Counted from the first letter of the stretch, positions 34,364-44,349 are shown. The stretch: 64,000 nt of DNA from Streptomyces sp. NBC_01381 (GCF_026340305.1 NZ_JAPEPI010000001.1:930001-994000), one strand, 5' to 3'. The notes: generated by a model not told the origin, from the letters alone. Made by a program: numbers and translations.

Positions 34364-35703
34364 CGGACAGCCTCCGTCTGCTCGGGCCGCCCTTGCTGTG
34401 GGCAGGCGTTCCGCACGGCGAGTGGGGTCTCCCCTGCTCGAGCGGAGTCGAGAGCTTGGGGAAGGGTGGGCACAGCTTCAGCCTCCGGTTCCGACGAACC
34501 AGCCAGAGGAACCTCCGCAGAAAGACGGAACTTCCCCCCGCCGGACGCGAAGTCCAGCACCCCGTCCACGACAGCCAACCGCTCCCGCAGCCCCGCGAGC
34601 CCGGACCCCGCCCCGGAGGGGACAACATCCGGCACCCCATCGTTGGAGACGTCAAGCACAGCCCGCTCAGGCCCGACCCGCAGGGTCACCGCACAGTGCC
34701 GCGCGTCACCGTGGCGGAGCACATTCGTCGCCGCCTCCCGAACAACCCACCCGAAGGCGGACTGCACCGCAGCAGGCAACCCCGCAGGGGATCCCACCAC
34801 CCGGCAATCGATGCCCGCGGCTTCAAGCACCCCCTGCGCACCGGAGAGTTCGACCGCCAGATCGACCTCCCGATACCCCCGCACCACCTCCCGCACCTCC
34901 CGCTGCGACTCCCGCGCGATCCGCTGCACCTCGACCATCTGATCGACCGCCTCGGCCCGCCCCCGCCGCGCGAGCTGCACCGCGAGCTCGCTCTTCAGCG
35001 CGATGACGGCGAGATTGCGCCCCATCACGTCGTGCAGGTCACGCCCGAAGCGCAGCCGCTCCTCGGCGACGGCCAGCCTTGCCTGTACGTCGCGGGTGTT
35101 GTGCAGCTCGTACATCACTCTGAGCACCCAGGCCGAGCAGCGCACGGAGTAGGCCAGCGCGCAGCCGGCGTACGCGACCGTGAAGAAGGTGGGGACCACG
35201 AGCTGGACGCCCCCGCCGATCAGCCAGACCCCCGTGCACACCGCGGCCGTCGCGAGCGACTGCACGAGGAAGCTGAACCGCAATGGGGCCAACAGGCAGT
35301 ACGCGGTGAGGAACGGCATCCCCGCAGCGGCCAGAGCGACGCTGAGCTGGGGGAACTCCTTGGGTCCTGTGATGGCCGCCAGGGCGAGGACGCCCGAGAA
35401 GGTCAGCACCATGAGGCCCGCCCCGACGGCGATCCACCGCCGGGGCGCGGGGTCACCGTCGAGGTACTCGTCGAGCCCCGCCCCGAGCAGCTTCGTGGAC
35501 CAGACGCCCTGGGCGGCCGCGGCCACGGCGACGGCGCAGATCAGCACCCAGGGCACGTCGGAGTGGCGCACCGGCCGGGTCACCGAGAGGGCGATCACCA
35601 GGGGTACGGAGACCCAGACCAGGATGTGTACGGACGCGCGTGTGTAGTAGTCGACCTTGTCGAGGCCGCTGCGCCGGCGCCACTTCCGTATCCGTCCGAA
35701 CAC
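34360..35703 (-). CDS. sensor histidine kinase (NarL-type, HisKA_3)
   Basis: 447 aa from GTG 35703 with ribosome site GAGGAG; the frame is open upstream but that start has the good site. About five to six membrane helices at 30-190, then a HisKA_3 dimerisation domain with phospho-His in RFGRDLHDVMGRNLAVIALK. The HATPase follows with N-box ATNVLRHGDARH and G-box GSGLAGLRERL. Membrane sensor with little extracytoplasmic part, of the kind that often senses envelope stress or its own transporter. Stop overlaps the regulator start. Confidence 0.92.
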   Translation of the reverse strand: MFGRIRKWRRRSGLDKVDYYTRASVHILVWVSVPLVIALSVTRPVRHSDVPWVLICAVAVAAAAQGVWSTKLLGAGLDEYLDGDPAPRRWIAVGAGLMVLTFSGVLALAAITGPKEFPQLSVALAAAGMPFLTAYCLLAPLRFSFLVQSLATAAVCTGVWLIGGGVQLVVPTFFTVAYAGCALAYSVRCSAWVLRVMYELHNTRDVQARLAVAEERLRFGRDLHDVMGRNLAVIALKSELAVQLARRGRAEAVDQMVEVQRIARESQREVREVVRGYREVDLAVELSGAQGVLEAAGIDCRVVGSPAGLPAAVQSAFGWVVREAATNVLRHGDARHCAVTLRVGPERAVLDVSNDGVPDVVPSGAGSGLAGLRERLAVVDGVLDFASGGGKFRLSAEVPLAGSSEPEAEAVPTLPQALDSARAGETPLAVRNACPQQGRPEQTEAVR

Positions 35704-35719
35704 CGTGCCGCTCCTCGCG

Positions 35720-36517
35720 TCAGCGCCGCGGTTCCCAGCGGAACCACCGTCGTACAGCAAACACCGAGACCACGGTCCAGGCCACCGCCGTGGCGACGGC
35801 GCCCAGCGCCTCGTACCCGGAGAGATTCCCGGTCCAGCCGCCCCGCACCAGCGTGATCACCGGACTCAACGGCAGCAGCTCGCAGACCGAGGCCAGCTTG
35901 TCGGGCATGACCTCGAAGGGGACGAAGAGACCCGAGCCGAACATCGACCCGAACGCCAGCGGCGCGGACAGCACCTGCGCCGACTCCACGGACCTGCTGA
36001 GACTGGCGGTGACCGCGGCGAGGGCGGCGAACATCACCAGGCCGAGCAGTACGCCGATGACAGCGAGATGGGGCGCGCTCGGCGCCCCCGCGTCGAGCAG
36101 CGCGACACAGCCGGCCGCCAGGACGACGGCCTGCGTCAGGCCGATGCTGACCGAGGGCAGCGCGGCCCCCGCGAGGATCTCCGCGTCCCGCAGCTCCCCG
36201 GTACGCAGCCGCTTGAGCACGAGTTCCTCGCGGCGGGCCGCGAAGACGGTGGTCAGCGACGTGTAGACGGCGAAGAGCACGGAGACGCCGATGGCGCTGG
36301 GCACGACGACGGACCCGACCGAGAGGCCGGTGCCCTTCAGGTCCATGCCGTCCGCGGCCTGGTGCAGGCTGAACGGCATCACGAGCGGCACGAACAGCGC
36401 CGCGAACAAGGTGCCCTTGGTGCGCCCGAGCAACGTCAGCTCGGCCCGCGCGAGCGCCCGCATCCGCCGCGCGGGGGTCGTCAAAGCGGTGGTCCCGCTC
36501 ACCGTCACCGCACTCAT
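35720..36517 (-). CDS. ABC transporter permease (ABC-2 type)
   Basis: 265 aa from ATG 36517. Six membrane helices: about 35-55, 65-90, 115-140, 150-175, 185-205 and 230-250. Typical ABC-2 permease layout with a short cytoplasmic N-terminus. Overlaps the ATPase gene by 4 bp (ATGA). Together they form an exporter, probably of an antibiotic, lipid or peptide; no substrate clue in sequence. The kinase gene follows 16 bp downstream. Confidence 0.9.
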   Translation of the reverse strand: MSAVTVSGTTALTTPARRMRALARAELTLLGRTKGTLFAALFVPLVMPFSLHQAADGMDLKGTGLSVGSVVVPSAIGVSVLFAVYTSLTTVFAARREELVLKRLRTGELRDAEILAGAALPSVSIGLTQAVVLAAGCVALLDAGAPSAPHLAVIGVLLGLVMFAALAAVTASLSRSVESAQVLSAPLAFGSMFGSGLFVPFEVMPDKLASVCELLPLSPVITLVRGGWTGNLSGYEALGAVATAVAWTVVSVFAVRRWFRWEPRR

Positions 36518-37497
36518 GCCACCGTCTCCTTCTCCGCCACACCCGAACCTGAACCCGAACCCGCACCCGAGCCACCCTCGGCATCCCGCGCGATCCGCAG
36601 GAACGCCTCCTCCAGCGATGCCGCCCGCACATCGAGCCCCCGCAGCTCCACCTGGGCGTCCCGCGCCCACACAAGGAGCCCCGTGGCGGCCCGCTGCAGC
36701 TCGTGCGTCCGCAGCCGGACCCGCCCGCCGGTCACCTCGTGCCCGCTCACGCCGAGCTCGCCGAGCGGCGGCAGATCCCCGACGAAGTACCCGTCGGGCA
36801 GTTCGAAGGAGACGTGCGACGGCTGCGCGGCCACCACGTCGGCGACGCGTCCCTCGGCCGCGATCCGCCCCTCGTGCAGGATCGCGAGCCGGTCGGCGAG
36901 GTTCTCGGCCTCTTCGAGGTAGTGCGTGGTGAGCAGCACGGTCGTGCCGTTGTCGCGCAGGGCCCGCACCAACTCCCAGGTCTCGCGGCGCCCTTCGGCG
37001 TCGAGCCCGGTCGTGGGTTCGTCGAGGAAGAGCACCTCGGGCTGCCCGATGAGCGCCGTCGCCAGATCGAGCCGCCGCTTCTCACCCCCGGACAGCATCT
37101 TCACGCGGACGCCGGACCGCTTGCCGAGCCCCACGATCGCCAGGGCCTCATCGGCCGGCCGCGCCCCACTGGTGCACCCCGCCCACATCCGTACGGTCTC
37201 CCCGACCGTCAGCTCGGAGGGAAAGCCGCCCTCCTGGAGCATCACGCCGATCCGGTGCCGCACGGCGCTGCGCTCGGAGTAGGGGTCGTGCCCGAGTACG
37301 CGCACCCGCCCTCCGGCGGGTGCGGCGAGCCCTTCGAGGAGTTCGACGGTGGAGGTCTTGCCGGCCCCGTTGGTCCCGAGCAGCGCGAAGAGCTCACCGC
37401 GTCCGACGGAGAACGACACCCCCCGGACCGCCTCGAAACCGCCCCCGTACACGCGCCGAAGATCGGTCACGTCGATCACTTGGTCAGTCTTGGTCAT
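36514..37497 (-). CDS. ABC transporter ATP-binding protein
   Basis: 327 aa from ATG 37497. Walker A LGTNGAGKTST, Q-loop VMLQEGGFPS, signature LSGGEKRRLDL, Walker B EVLFLDEPTTG, H-loop TTHYLEEAE. C-terminal extension of DrrA/CcmA type with a low-complexity tail of Gly/Ser repeats (GSGAGSGSGSG). First gene of the ATPase-permease-kinase-regulator operon. Confidence 0.93.
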   Translation of the reverse strand: MTKTDQVIDVTDLRRVYGGGFEAVRGVSFSVGRGELFALLGTNGAGKTSTVELLEGLAAPAGGRVRVLGHDPYSERSAVRHRIGVMLQEGGFPSELTVGETVRMWAGCTSGARPADEALAIVGLGKRSGVRVKMLSGGEKRRLDLATALIGQPEVLFLDEPTTGLDAEGRRETWELVRALRDNGTTVLLTTHYLEEAENLADRLAILHEGRIAAEGRVADVVAAQPSHVSFELPDGYFVGDLPPLGELGVSGHEVTGGRVRLRTHELQRAATGLLVWARDAQVELRGLDVRAASLEEAFLRIARDAEGGSGAGSGSGSGVAEKETVA

Positions 37498-37590
37498 GAG
37501 AAGAGCGTCCCCCGGCCCCGCGCGCCGGAGCAGTGCGCGCTGTCACCGGCTCACATGACAAATGTCAGAAGCCCGGCAGCCCTGAGACAC

Positions 37591-37627
37591 GAAGAAGGCC
37601 CCGGTCGCGATGACCGGGGCCTTCTTC
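37591..37627. terminator. intrinsic terminator downstream of second tRNA-Gly
   Basis: GAAGAAGGCCCCGGTC pairs with GACCGGGGCCTTCTTC. Almost the same hairpin sits next to the first tRNA-Gly at 33623. Confidence 0.85.
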
Positions 37628-37632
37628 AATGG

Positions 37633-37705
37633 AGCGAACGACGAGGTTCGAACTCGCGACCTCAACCTTGGCAAGGTTGCGCTCTACCAACTGAGCTACG
37701 TTCGC
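37633..37705 (-). tRNA. tRNA-Gly (GCC), second copy
   Basis: 73 nt; acceptor GCGAACG pairs with CGTTCGC, anticodon loop CTTGCCAAG. Differs from the 33659 copy by compensated changes in the acceptor and T stems. Confidence 0.95.
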
Positions 37706-37784
37706 ATTGCCTCCGACCAGCTCTCACTGATCGGTGCGAGCACCAGCCTACCGCACCCAGAAGGGCGCCTGATCGGCGATGCAG

Positions 37785-37856
37785 AGCGGGTGACAGGAAT
37801 TGCACACTGCGCCTTCCCCCTGGAAGGGGGATGTTCTACTACTGAACTACACCCGC
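37785..37856 (-). tRNA. tRNA-Gly (TCC)
   Basis: 72 nt; acceptor GCGGGTG pairs with CACCCGC, anticodon loop CTTCCAG, T-arm TGCAATTCC. CCA not encoded. Confidence 0.92.
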
Positions 37857-38002
37857 AAGACTCCGTGTGGTTCGGCCTTTCGGCCTTGCCCCTCGGCGTG
37901 CTCCAGACTTTAGCCGACCGGCGGGGGTGCAGGTCAAGTCGGTTGCCGAGGGGCCCTCCTGGCCGGCTGTCCGTCCAGGTCGGCGCGGCCGCGGGCCAAG
38001 GC

Positions 38003-38320
38003 TCAGTTGGCCGCCTCGAACGCCTCGTAGACCTTCTTCGGGATGCGGCCGCGCGGCGGCACGTCCATCTGGTTCGAGCGCGCCCAGGCGCGGACGGCCG
38101 CCGGGTTCGCGGCCACCGTCGTGTGCCGGAAGGCCTTGCCGGACTTGGACTGCTTGCGGGCTGCGTCGAGGAACGGGGCGAGCGCCGTGCGCAGTTTCTT
38201 GGCATTGGTTTGATTGAGGTCGATCTCGTACGACTTGCCGTCAAGACCGAAAGCGATGGTTTCCGCCGCTTCCCCGCCGTCGATGTCGTCAGAGAGAGTG
38301 ACCACGACACGCTGCGCCAC
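38003..38320 (-). CDS. lsr2: Lsr2 nucleoid-associated xenogeneic silencer
   Basis: 105 aa from ATG 38320. N-terminal dimerisation domain (MAQRVVVTLSDDIDGGEAAE) and C-terminal AT-rich DNA-binding domain with the AT-hook-like RGRIP (about 90-95) in PPRGRIPKKVYEAFEAAN. Binds A/T-rich minor groove and silences acquired genes; H-NS analogue of actinomycetes. The upstream 340 bp are clearly more A/T-rich than the surroundings, suiting autoregulation. Confidence 0.95.
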   Translation of the reverse strand: MAQRVVVTLSDDIDGGEAAETIAFGLDGKSYEIDLNQTNAKKLRTALAPFLDAARKQSKSGKAFRHTTVAANPAAVRAWARSNQMDVPPRGRIPKKVYEAFEAAN

Positions 38321-38664
38321 GAATATCGGTCCCTTCGTGCGGCCTCGCCGCGTTGACGTGCGGTGATGCCGACTGTCCGGCTGTTAGGGGCACTGTTATG
38401 TGCAAAGCATCGGCTAATGCCATTTCCTTTGTACAGTGCCCGGCATTGCATTGTGAAGCCCGACTAAATCCCCCCGCGTGTCCGGGAGCAATGCCGATGC
38501 GTGATCTTTTCCTGGATTTTTCGCGAAGGTGCCCCGTTCGATACGTGGATGAGTGTGGGAACGTGACCGTCCTCACGTAGGTTTCTACGAATCTACGCGA
38601 GTAGAATTTTTGTGCAGGTAGTCTGAAGGGACCGCTCAGCCAGCACCACACACCGGGAGTGCCA
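38321..38664. other. A/T-richer regulatory region between lsr2 and purS
   Basis: Divergent promoter region. Between about 38390 and 38625 base composition is well below the window average in GC, with stretches such as CTTTTCCTGGATTTTTCGCG and GTAGAATTTTTGTGCA. A 75-codon open frame within it lacks the codon bias of real genes here and was not called. Confidence 0.5.
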
Positions 38665-38916
38665 GTGGCACGCGTCGTAGTCGACGTCATGCTCAAGCCG
38701 GAGATCCTCGACCCCCAGGGCCAGGCGGTGCAGCGTGCACTGCCGCGCCTCGGATTCAAGGGGATCGCCGACGTACGTCAGGGAAAGCGCTTCGAACTCG
38801 AGGTGGACGGGCCCGTCGATGACGCAGCCCTCGCCCGTATCCACGAGATGGCGGAAACCTTCCTCGCCAACACCGTGATCGAAGACTTCTTCGTAAAGGT
38901 GGAGGAAGAGAAGTGA
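38665..38916 (+). CDS. purS: phosphoribosylformylglycinamidine synthase subunit PurS
   Basis: 83 aa from GTG 38665, placed by the GGGAG site 5 bp upstream; GTG 38659 is an alternative. Small subunit that bridges PurL and PurQ in the FGAM synthase complex. Sequence [20 protein letters not shown] and [20 protein letters not shown] is typical. Overlaps purQ by 4 bp (GTGA). Confidence 0.95.
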   Translation: MARVVVDVMLKPEILDPQGQAVQRALPRLGFKGIADVRQGKRFELEVDGPVDDAALARIHEMAETFLANTVIEDFFVKVEEEK

Positions 38917-39593
38917 CTGCTCGAATCGGAGTCGTCACTTTCCCCGGAACCCTCGACGACCGCGACACCCAGCGCGCCGTCCGGGTCGCCGGCGCCGAAG
39001 CCGTGCCGCTCTGGCACCGGGACAAGGACCTCAAGCAGGTCGACGCCGTGGTGCTCCCCGGCGGATTCTCGTACGGCGACTATCTGCGGGCCGGGGCCAT
39101 TTCACGGTTTTCGCCCGTCATGGAGTCGGTCATCGAGCAGGCAAAGGCCGGGATGCCGGTCCTCGGCATCTGCAACGGCTTCCAGGTGCTCACCGAGTCT
39201 CACCTGCTCCCCGGCGCGATGCTGAAGAACAACCACCTGCACTTCATCTGCCGCGACCAGAAGCTGCGCGTGGAGACGGCCGACACCGCCTGGACCGCCG
39301 ACTATGACGCCGGCCAGGAGATCTCCGTACCGCTGAAGAACATCGACGGACGGTACGTCGCCGATGAGCGGACCCTGGACATGCTCGAGGCCGAGGGGCG
39401 GGTCGTCTTCCGCTACCTCGACGTGAACCCGAACGGTTCGCTGCGGGACATCGCCGGTGTCTCCAACGCCGCGGGCAACGTCGTCGGCCTCATGCCGCAC
39501 CCCGAGCACGCGGTCGAGCCGCTGATCGGGACCGGCCGCACCGACGGCCTGGGATTCTTCACCTCGATCCTGAAGAAGCTGGTCAACGTCTGA
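38913..39593 (+). CDS. purQ: FGAM synthase glutaminase subunit PurQ
   Basis: 226 aa from GTG 38913. Class I glutamine amidotransferase: nucleophile Cys in [11 protein letters not shown], catalytic His-Glu in [10 protein letters not shown]. Supplies ammonia to PurL. Overlaps purS by 4 bp and purL by 1 bp (TGATG), so the three subunits are translationally coupled. Confidence 0.97.
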   Translation: MTARIGVVTFPGTLDDRDTQRAVRVAGAEAVPLWHRDKDLKQVDAVVLPGGFSYGDYLRAGAISRFSPVMESVIEQAKAGMPVLGICNGFQVLTESHLLPGAMLKNNHLHFICRDQKLRVETADTAWTADYDAGQEISVPLKNIDGRYVADERTLDMLEAEGRVVFRYLDVNPNGSLRDIAGVSNAAGNVVGLMPHPEHAVEPLIGTGRTDGLGFFTSILKKLVNV

Positions 39594-41842
39594 TGACTCT
39601 GGACACCGTCAAGCACGCCGCCGAGACCCCCGAGGTCAAGCTGCCCTGGGCCGAACTGGGCCTGAAGGAAGACGAGTACGCGCGCGTACGCGAGATCCTG
39701 GGCCGCCGCCCCACCGGCGCCGAGCTCGCCATGTACTCCGTCATGTGGTCCGAGCACTGCTCGTACAAGAGCAGCAAGGTGCACCTGCGCCAGTTCGGCG
39801 AGAAGGCCCCCGAGAACGACGCGATGCTCGTCGGCATCGGTGAGAACGCGGGCGTCGTCGACGTCGGCAACGGCTACGCGGTCACCTTCAAGGTCGAGTC
39901 GCACAACCACCCCTCGTACGTCGAGCCCTACCAGGGTGCGGCGACCGGTGTCGGCGGCATCGTCCGCGACATCATCGCGATGGGCGCGCGCCCGGTCGCG
40001 GTCGTCGACCCGCTGCGGATGGGCGATGCCCACCACCCCGACACCAAGCGCGTGCTCCCCGGTGTCGTCGCGGGCATCGGCGGCTACGGCAACTGCCTGG
40101 GCCTGCCGAACATCGGCGGCGAGCTCGTCTTCGACGCCTGCTATCAGGGCAATCCGCTGGTCAACGCCGGTGCGATCGGCGTGATGCGGCACGAGGACAT
40201 CCACCTCGCGAAGGCGTCAGGACCCGGCAACAAGGTCATCCTCTACGGGGCCCGCACCGGCGGCGACGGCATCGGCGGCGCCTCGATCCTGGCCTCCGAG
40301 ACCTTCGACGACACCAAGCCGTCGAAGCGTCCTGCCGTCCAGGTCGGCGACCCCTTCCAGGAGAAGCTCCTCATCGAGTGCACCCTGGAGGCCTTCGCCG
40401 AGAAGCTGGTCGTGGGTATTCAGGACCTCGGTGCGGCCGGACTCTCCTGCGCGACCTCGGAGTTGGCGTCCAACGGCTCCGGCGGCATGCGCGTCGAGCT
40501 CGACGACGTACCGCTTCGCGACTCCACGCTCACTCCCGAGGAGATCCTCATGAGTGAGTCGCAGGAGCGGATGTGCGCGGTCGTCGAGCCGGAGAAGGTC
40601 GAGCGCTTCCTCGCCATCTGCGAGAAGTGGGACGTCATCGCGACGGTCGTGGGTGAAGTGACCGACGGCGACCGGCTTGAGATCTTCTGGCACGGCGAGA
40701 AGATCGTCGACCTCGACCCGCGCACCGTCGCCCACGACGGCCCGGTCTACGAGCGTCCCTACGCCCGCCCGTCCTGGCAGGACGCCCTGCAGGCGGACGA
40801 CGCCAACAAGCTGCCCCGCCCGGTGAGTTCGGACGAACTGCGCGACCAGATGCTCGCCGTCGTCGCCTCGCCGAACCAGGCATCCAAGGCGTGGGTGACG
40901 GATCAGTACGACCGTTTCGTGCAGGGCAACACGGTGCTCGCGCAGCCCGAGGACTCCGGCATGGTCCGCATCGACGAGGAGACCGGCCTCGGTGTCGCCC
41001 TCGCCAATGACGGCAACGGCCGCTACTCGAAGCTCGACCCGTACGCGGGCGCGCAGCTCGCCCTGTCGGAGGCGTACCGCAACGTCGCCGCGACGGGCGC
41101 ACGGCCGCTCGCCGTCTCGGACTGCCTGAACTTCGGTTCGCCCGAGGACCCGGACGTCATGTGGCAGTTCGCCGAGACCACCCGTGGCCTCGCCGACGCC
41201 TGCCAGATCCTGGGCACCCCGGTGACCGGCGGCAATGTCTCGCTCTACAACCAGACGGGCGAGGCGGCGATCCACCCGACGCCGGTCGTCTCCGTCCTCG
41301 GTGTGATCGACGACGTCGCACGGCGCACGCCGATCGCCTTCGCCGAAGAGGGCCAGCTGCTCTACCTGCTCGGTGACACCTCCGAGGAGTTCGGCGGCTC
41401 GGCCTGGTCGCAGGTCGTCCACGACCACCTCGGCGGCCTGCCCCCGAAGGTGGACCTGGAGCGCGAGCGGCTGCTCGCCGAGATCCTGATCTCGGCCTCG
41501 CGCGACGGCATGATCGACGCCGCGCATGACCTGTCCGACGGTGGCCTGGCGCAGGCCGTCGCCGAGTCCTGCCTGCGGGGCGGGAAGGGCGCGCGCCTGA
41601 TCGTCCCGGACGGTCTCGACGCGTTCACCCTCCTGTTCAGCGAATCGGCCGGGCGCGCGGTCGTCTCCGTGCCGCGGAGCGAGGAGCTGCGCTTCACCGA
41701 CATGTGCGGGGCGCGGGGCCTTCCCGTGACGCGTATCGGTGTGGTCGACGGTGACGCCGTGGACGTACAGGGCGAGTTCACCCTCTCCCTGGCCGAGATC
41801 CGCGAGGCGCACGCGGGGACCCTGCCGGGGCTCTTCGCCTGA
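39593..41842 (+). CDS. purL: FGAM synthase large subunit PurL
   Basis: 749 aa, the short PurL form that needs separate PurS and PurQ. Contains [40 protein letters not shown] and the second half beginning [20 protein letters not shown]. Converts FGAR to FGAM with ATP and ammonia. Start overlaps the purQ stop. Terminator at 41857-41891. Confidence 0.98.
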   Translation: MTLDTVKHAAETPEVKLPWAELGLKEDEYARVREILGRRPTGAELAMYSVMWSEHCSYKSSKVHLRQFGEKAPENDAMLVGIGENAGVVDVGNGYAVTFKVESHNHPSYVEPYQGAATGVGGIVRDIIAMGARPVAVVDPLRMGDAHHPDTKRVLPGVVAGIGGYGNCLGLPNIGGELVFDACYQGNPLVNAGAIGVMRHEDIHLAKASGPGNKVILYGARTGGDGIGGASILASETFDDTKPSKRPAVQVGDPFQEKLLIECTLEAFAEKLVVGIQDLGAAGLSCATSELASNGSGGMRVELDDVPLRDSTLTPEEILMSESQERMCAVVEPEKVERFLAICEKWDVIATVVGEVTDGDRLEIFWHGEKIVDLDPRTVAHDGPVYERPYARPSWQDALQADDANKLPRPVSSDELRDQMLAVVASPNQASKAWVTDQYDRFVQGNTVLAQPEDSGMVRIDEETGLGVALANDGNGRYSKLDPYAGAQLALSEAYRNVAATGARPLAVSDCLNFGSPEDPDVMWQFAETTRGLADACQILGTPVTGGNVSLYNQTGEAAIHPTPVVSVLGVIDDVARRTPIAFAEEGQLLYLLGDTSEEFGGSAWSQVVHDHLGGLPPKVDLERERLLAEILISASRDGMIDAAHDLSDGGLAQAVAESCLRGGKGARLIVPDGLDAFTLLFSESAGRAVVSVPRSEELRFTDMCGARGLPVTRIGVVDGDAVDVQGEFTLSLAEIREAHAGTLPGLFA

Positions 41843-41856
41843 TCCGCCGCTTCTCG

Positions 41857-41891
41857 AAGCCCCCGCCCGGACCTGGTCCGGGCGGGGGCTT
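41857..41891 (+). terminator. intrinsic terminator of purSQL
   Basis: AAGCCCCCGCCCGGA pairs with TCCGGGCGGGGGCTT, 15 bp after the purL stop. Confidence 0.85.
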
Positions 41892-41977
41892 CGGCGTTCC
41901 CACACCCCCATCGGCATCGCGCTCGACCTCGAGACGCTCACCGTGGGGGAAGGAGTCGTCCCGGTACCGTGACCTGC

Positions 41978-42616
41978 ATGACTGAGGAGCTCGGGCTGCG
42001 CGAGCGCAAGAAGAGGCAGACCGCGTCGCGGATCTGGCGGGCGGCGGTGGACCTCTGCTCCGAGCGCGGTTTCGACCATGTCTCCGTGGCGGAGATCGCC
42101 GAGGCGGCCGAGGTGTCGAAGATGACCGTCTTCAACTACTTCGGCACCAAGGAAGGCGTGATCGTCAGCCCCATGGAGGAGCACGTCGGCGACGCCGCCG
42201 ACGCGGTGCGCGCCCGCAGGCCCGGCGCCTCCGCGGTCACGGCGATGCGCGAGGTCTTCCTCGAACAGGTCGCCGCGCGCGACCCCGCGGTCGGCCTCAG
42301 CGGCGACCCGCGCGCCATGAAGGTGCGCCAACTGGTCGGCGATACACCGACCCTGGCGCATCGCATGGTCGTCTTCCACATGCGCGCCATGCAGCTCCTC
42401 ACGGAGGCCCTCGTCGAGGAGACCGGTGACCGTGTCCTCGCGGGAGTCGCCGCCGCGCAGCTGCTCGGCGCCCGCAACGCGCTCATCATGGAGAACCACC
42501 GCCGCACCCTCGAAGGCGATCCGCTCGACACGATCGCCGAGGACTGCGCCGCCCACGCCGAGCGCGCCTTCGAGCAGGTCGAAAAGGGTCTCCAGGGCTA
42601 CCCGGGACCGCATTAG
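41978..42616 (+). CDS. TetR family transcriptional regulator
   Basis: 212 aa from ATG 41978 (MTEELGLRERKKRQTASRIW); a GTG three codons earlier is possible. TetR HTH at about 10-60 (VAEIAEAAEVSKMTVFNYFG). C-terminal ligand domain of the QacR/AcrR general type. Followed 10 bp downstream by a maleylpyruvate isomerase-like gene in the same direction, a plausible operon partner. Confidence 0.9.
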   Translation: MTEELGLRERKKRQTASRIWRAAVDLCSERGFDHVSVAEIAEAAEVSKMTVFNYFGTKEGVIVSPMEEHVGDAADAVRARRPGASAVTAMREVFLEQVAARDPAVGLSGDPRAMKVRQLVGDTPTLAHRMVVFHMRAMQLLTEALVEETGDRVLAGVAAAQLLGARNALIMENHRRTLEGDPLDTIAEDCAAHAERAFEQVEKGLQGYPGPH

Positions 42617-42626
42617 GCTCGGCCTC

Positions 42627-43418
42627 ATGCCACCGGCCAAGAAGCGCACGCGTACGTACGATCCCGCCAAGATCCGCACCGCCGTGCGCGCCCAGTTCGG
42701 GAACGTACGGGAAGCGGTCGCCGCCTTGGAGCCCGAGCAGCTCGCCCTGCCGACCCTGCTCGGGGACTGGACCGTCCGCGAGCTCGCCGCGCACACCACC
42801 ATGGCGCTCGGCGCGGTCAGCAGGTTCCTCGCCATGCCGGAGCCCCCGGCGCGCGAAGTGGCCCTGCTGGACTGGCCGTTCGCGACCGCCTCGGCCGCCG
42901 CCCAGGTCGACGAGGCGTCGCGGGCCTTCGCCGCGCAGGACCTCGGCGAGCTGTACGCGCGGACCCTGACCGCCTATGACGAGGCACTGGACGGGGTCGT
43001 CGCCGGCCGTCTGACGCCGACCCGGTTCGGCGCGATGAGCCTCGACGACTTCCTGGTCACCCGCACCGTCGAACTGATCGTCCACACCGACGACCTGAAC
43101 GACGCCGTGCCGGGCCTGGATGTCGCGTACGACCGTCAGGCCCTTGCCGCCTGCACCCGGCTGCTCGCCGACGCCCTCGCCGTGAAGGCCCCCGGCGGCG
43201 CCGTCGAGGTCAGGGTGCCGCCGTTCGCCGTGGTCCAGTGCGTGCAGGGCCCCCGGCACACCCGCGGCACCCCGCCGAACGTCGTCGAGACCGATCCGCT
43301 GACCTGGATCCGCCTGGCGACCGGCCGCACGGACTGGAAGTCGGCGCTCGACGAGGCGAAGGTCAGCGCGAGCGGGGAGCGCGCGGACCTGGCGGGGCTG
43401 CTGCCGGTCATGAGCTAG
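42627..43418 (+). CDS. maleylpyruvate isomerase family (DinB-like) protein
   Basis: 263 aa from ATG 42627. N-terminal four-helix DinB-like metal-binding domain (LLGDWTVRELAAHTTMALGA with a metal-ligand His; ELIVHTDDLNDAVPG with another) and a C-terminal sterol-carrier-like segment. Family members are mycothiol-dependent enzymes or thiol S-transferases in actinomycetes; the specific substrate is unknown. Start 10 bp after the TetR stop. Confidence 0.82.
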   Translation: MPPAKKRTRTYDPAKIRTAVRAQFGNVREAVAALEPEQLALPTLLGDWTVRELAAHTTMALGAVSRFLAMPEPPAREVALLDWPFATASAAAQVDEASRAFAAQDLGELYARTLTAYDEALDGVVAGRLTPTRFGAMSLDDFLVTRTVELIVHTDDLNDAVPGLDVAYDRQALAACTRLLADALAVKAPGGAVEVRVPPFAVVQCVQGPRHTRGTPPNVVETDPLTWIRLATGRTDWKSALDEAKVSASGERADLAGLLPVMS

Positions 43419-43482
43419 CCGCTGCCGGTGCTGTCGGCGGGACCGGGGGAACCAGAACCCCCACTTGTCCCGTCACAGCGGC

Positions 43483-44301
43483 ATGCAGAAGACGCGACTG
43501 ACCACCACCGCCATAGCTCTCGCCGCCGCGGGCCTGCTCACCGCGTGCGGCACCGAGACCGGATCGGGCAACGGCAAGAGCGACGGTTCCGTCGCGTCCG
43601 AGCTGCCCATCACCGGAGTGCACTGGAACGTCGAGAGCCTCACGGTGGACGGCAAGAAACAGCGGGCCCCGGGCGGCACCTACGTCACGATCGACGACAA
43701 GGGGAAGGCCAAGGGCAACTACGGCTGCAACGGCTTCTCCGCGGACGTCTCCGTCGACGGCGACAAGGTCGACTTCGGCAATGCCACGTCGACCGACATG
43801 GGCTGCGACAAGCTGGACTTCGAGGAGACGCTCACGCGCACCCTCGGCAACGGCAAGCTGAAGGCCGAGGCCGACGGGGACAAGCTGACGCTCACCACCG
43901 AGAAGGGGGACCGCGTGGCCTTCACATCGGAGCCCGACGCCCCGCTGACGGGCACCAAGTGGACCGTGAACGCCGTCGGCGACGGCAAGGTGACGACCTC
44001 CCTGCCGAAGGAGGTGGACGGCAAGGCCCATCTGACCTTCGGCAAGGACGGCACCGTCCGCGGCAACCTCGGCTGCAACAACGTCTCGGCCAAGGCCGAT
44101 GTGCGGGGCGACGAGATCACCCTGGGCACGCCCCGGAGCACCCGGATGATGTGCGAGGGGCCTGCCCGGGAGACCGAGCAGAAGCTGCTCAAGCTCTTTG
44201 ACGGCAAGGTAAGTTACAAGCTCTCCCACCGGGGGCTCTCGCTCACCTCCGCCGACGGAACGGTCGTCGTCAGCGCGAATGCTGACCTGAAGAAGCGCTA
44301 G
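43483..44301 (+). CDS. lipoprotein with two META domains
   Basis: 272 aa from ATG 43483. Lipobox LLTAC with lipidated Cys at 22. Two META (HslJ-like) domains: PITGVHWNVESLTVDGKKQR to MGCDK (about 45-135) and APLTGTKWTVNAVGDGKVTT to MMCEG (about 150-240). Both have the usual GNYGCNGFSA / GNLGCNNVSA cysteine motif. Membrane-anchored extracytoplasmic protein; META proteins are linked to stress and antibiotic tolerance in other bacteria. Function here unknown. Confidence 0.85.
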   Translation: MQKTRLTTTAIALAAAGLLTACGTETGSGNGKSDGSVASELPITGVHWNVESLTVDGKKQRAPGGTYVTIDDKGKAKGNYGCNGFSADVSVDGDKVDFGNATSTDMGCDKLDFEETLTRTLGNGKLKAEADGDKLTLTTEKGDRVAFTSEPDAPLTGTKWTVNAVGDGKVTTSLPKEVDGKAHLTFGKDGTVRGNLGCNNVSAKADVRGDEITLGTPRSTRMMCEGPARETEQKLLKLFDGKVSYKLSHRGLSLTSADGTVVVSANADLKKR

Positions 44302-44349
44302 CGCCGTCTTTCGGCTGCGGCGCCGTGGGGGCTTGTCGCGCAGTTCCCC

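Noticed and set aside
38353..38580. 75-codon plus-strand frame between lsr2 and purS
   Set aside because: Lies in the A/T-rich regulatory region, lacks GC3 bias, has no ribosome site and no recognisable motif.
40217..42835. Very long open frame (872 codons) on the minus strand across purL and the TetR gene
   Set aside because: Antisense shadow of highly GC3-biased real genes; its codons follow the complement of purL, it has no ribosome site or recognisable domain, and purL/TetR are certain.
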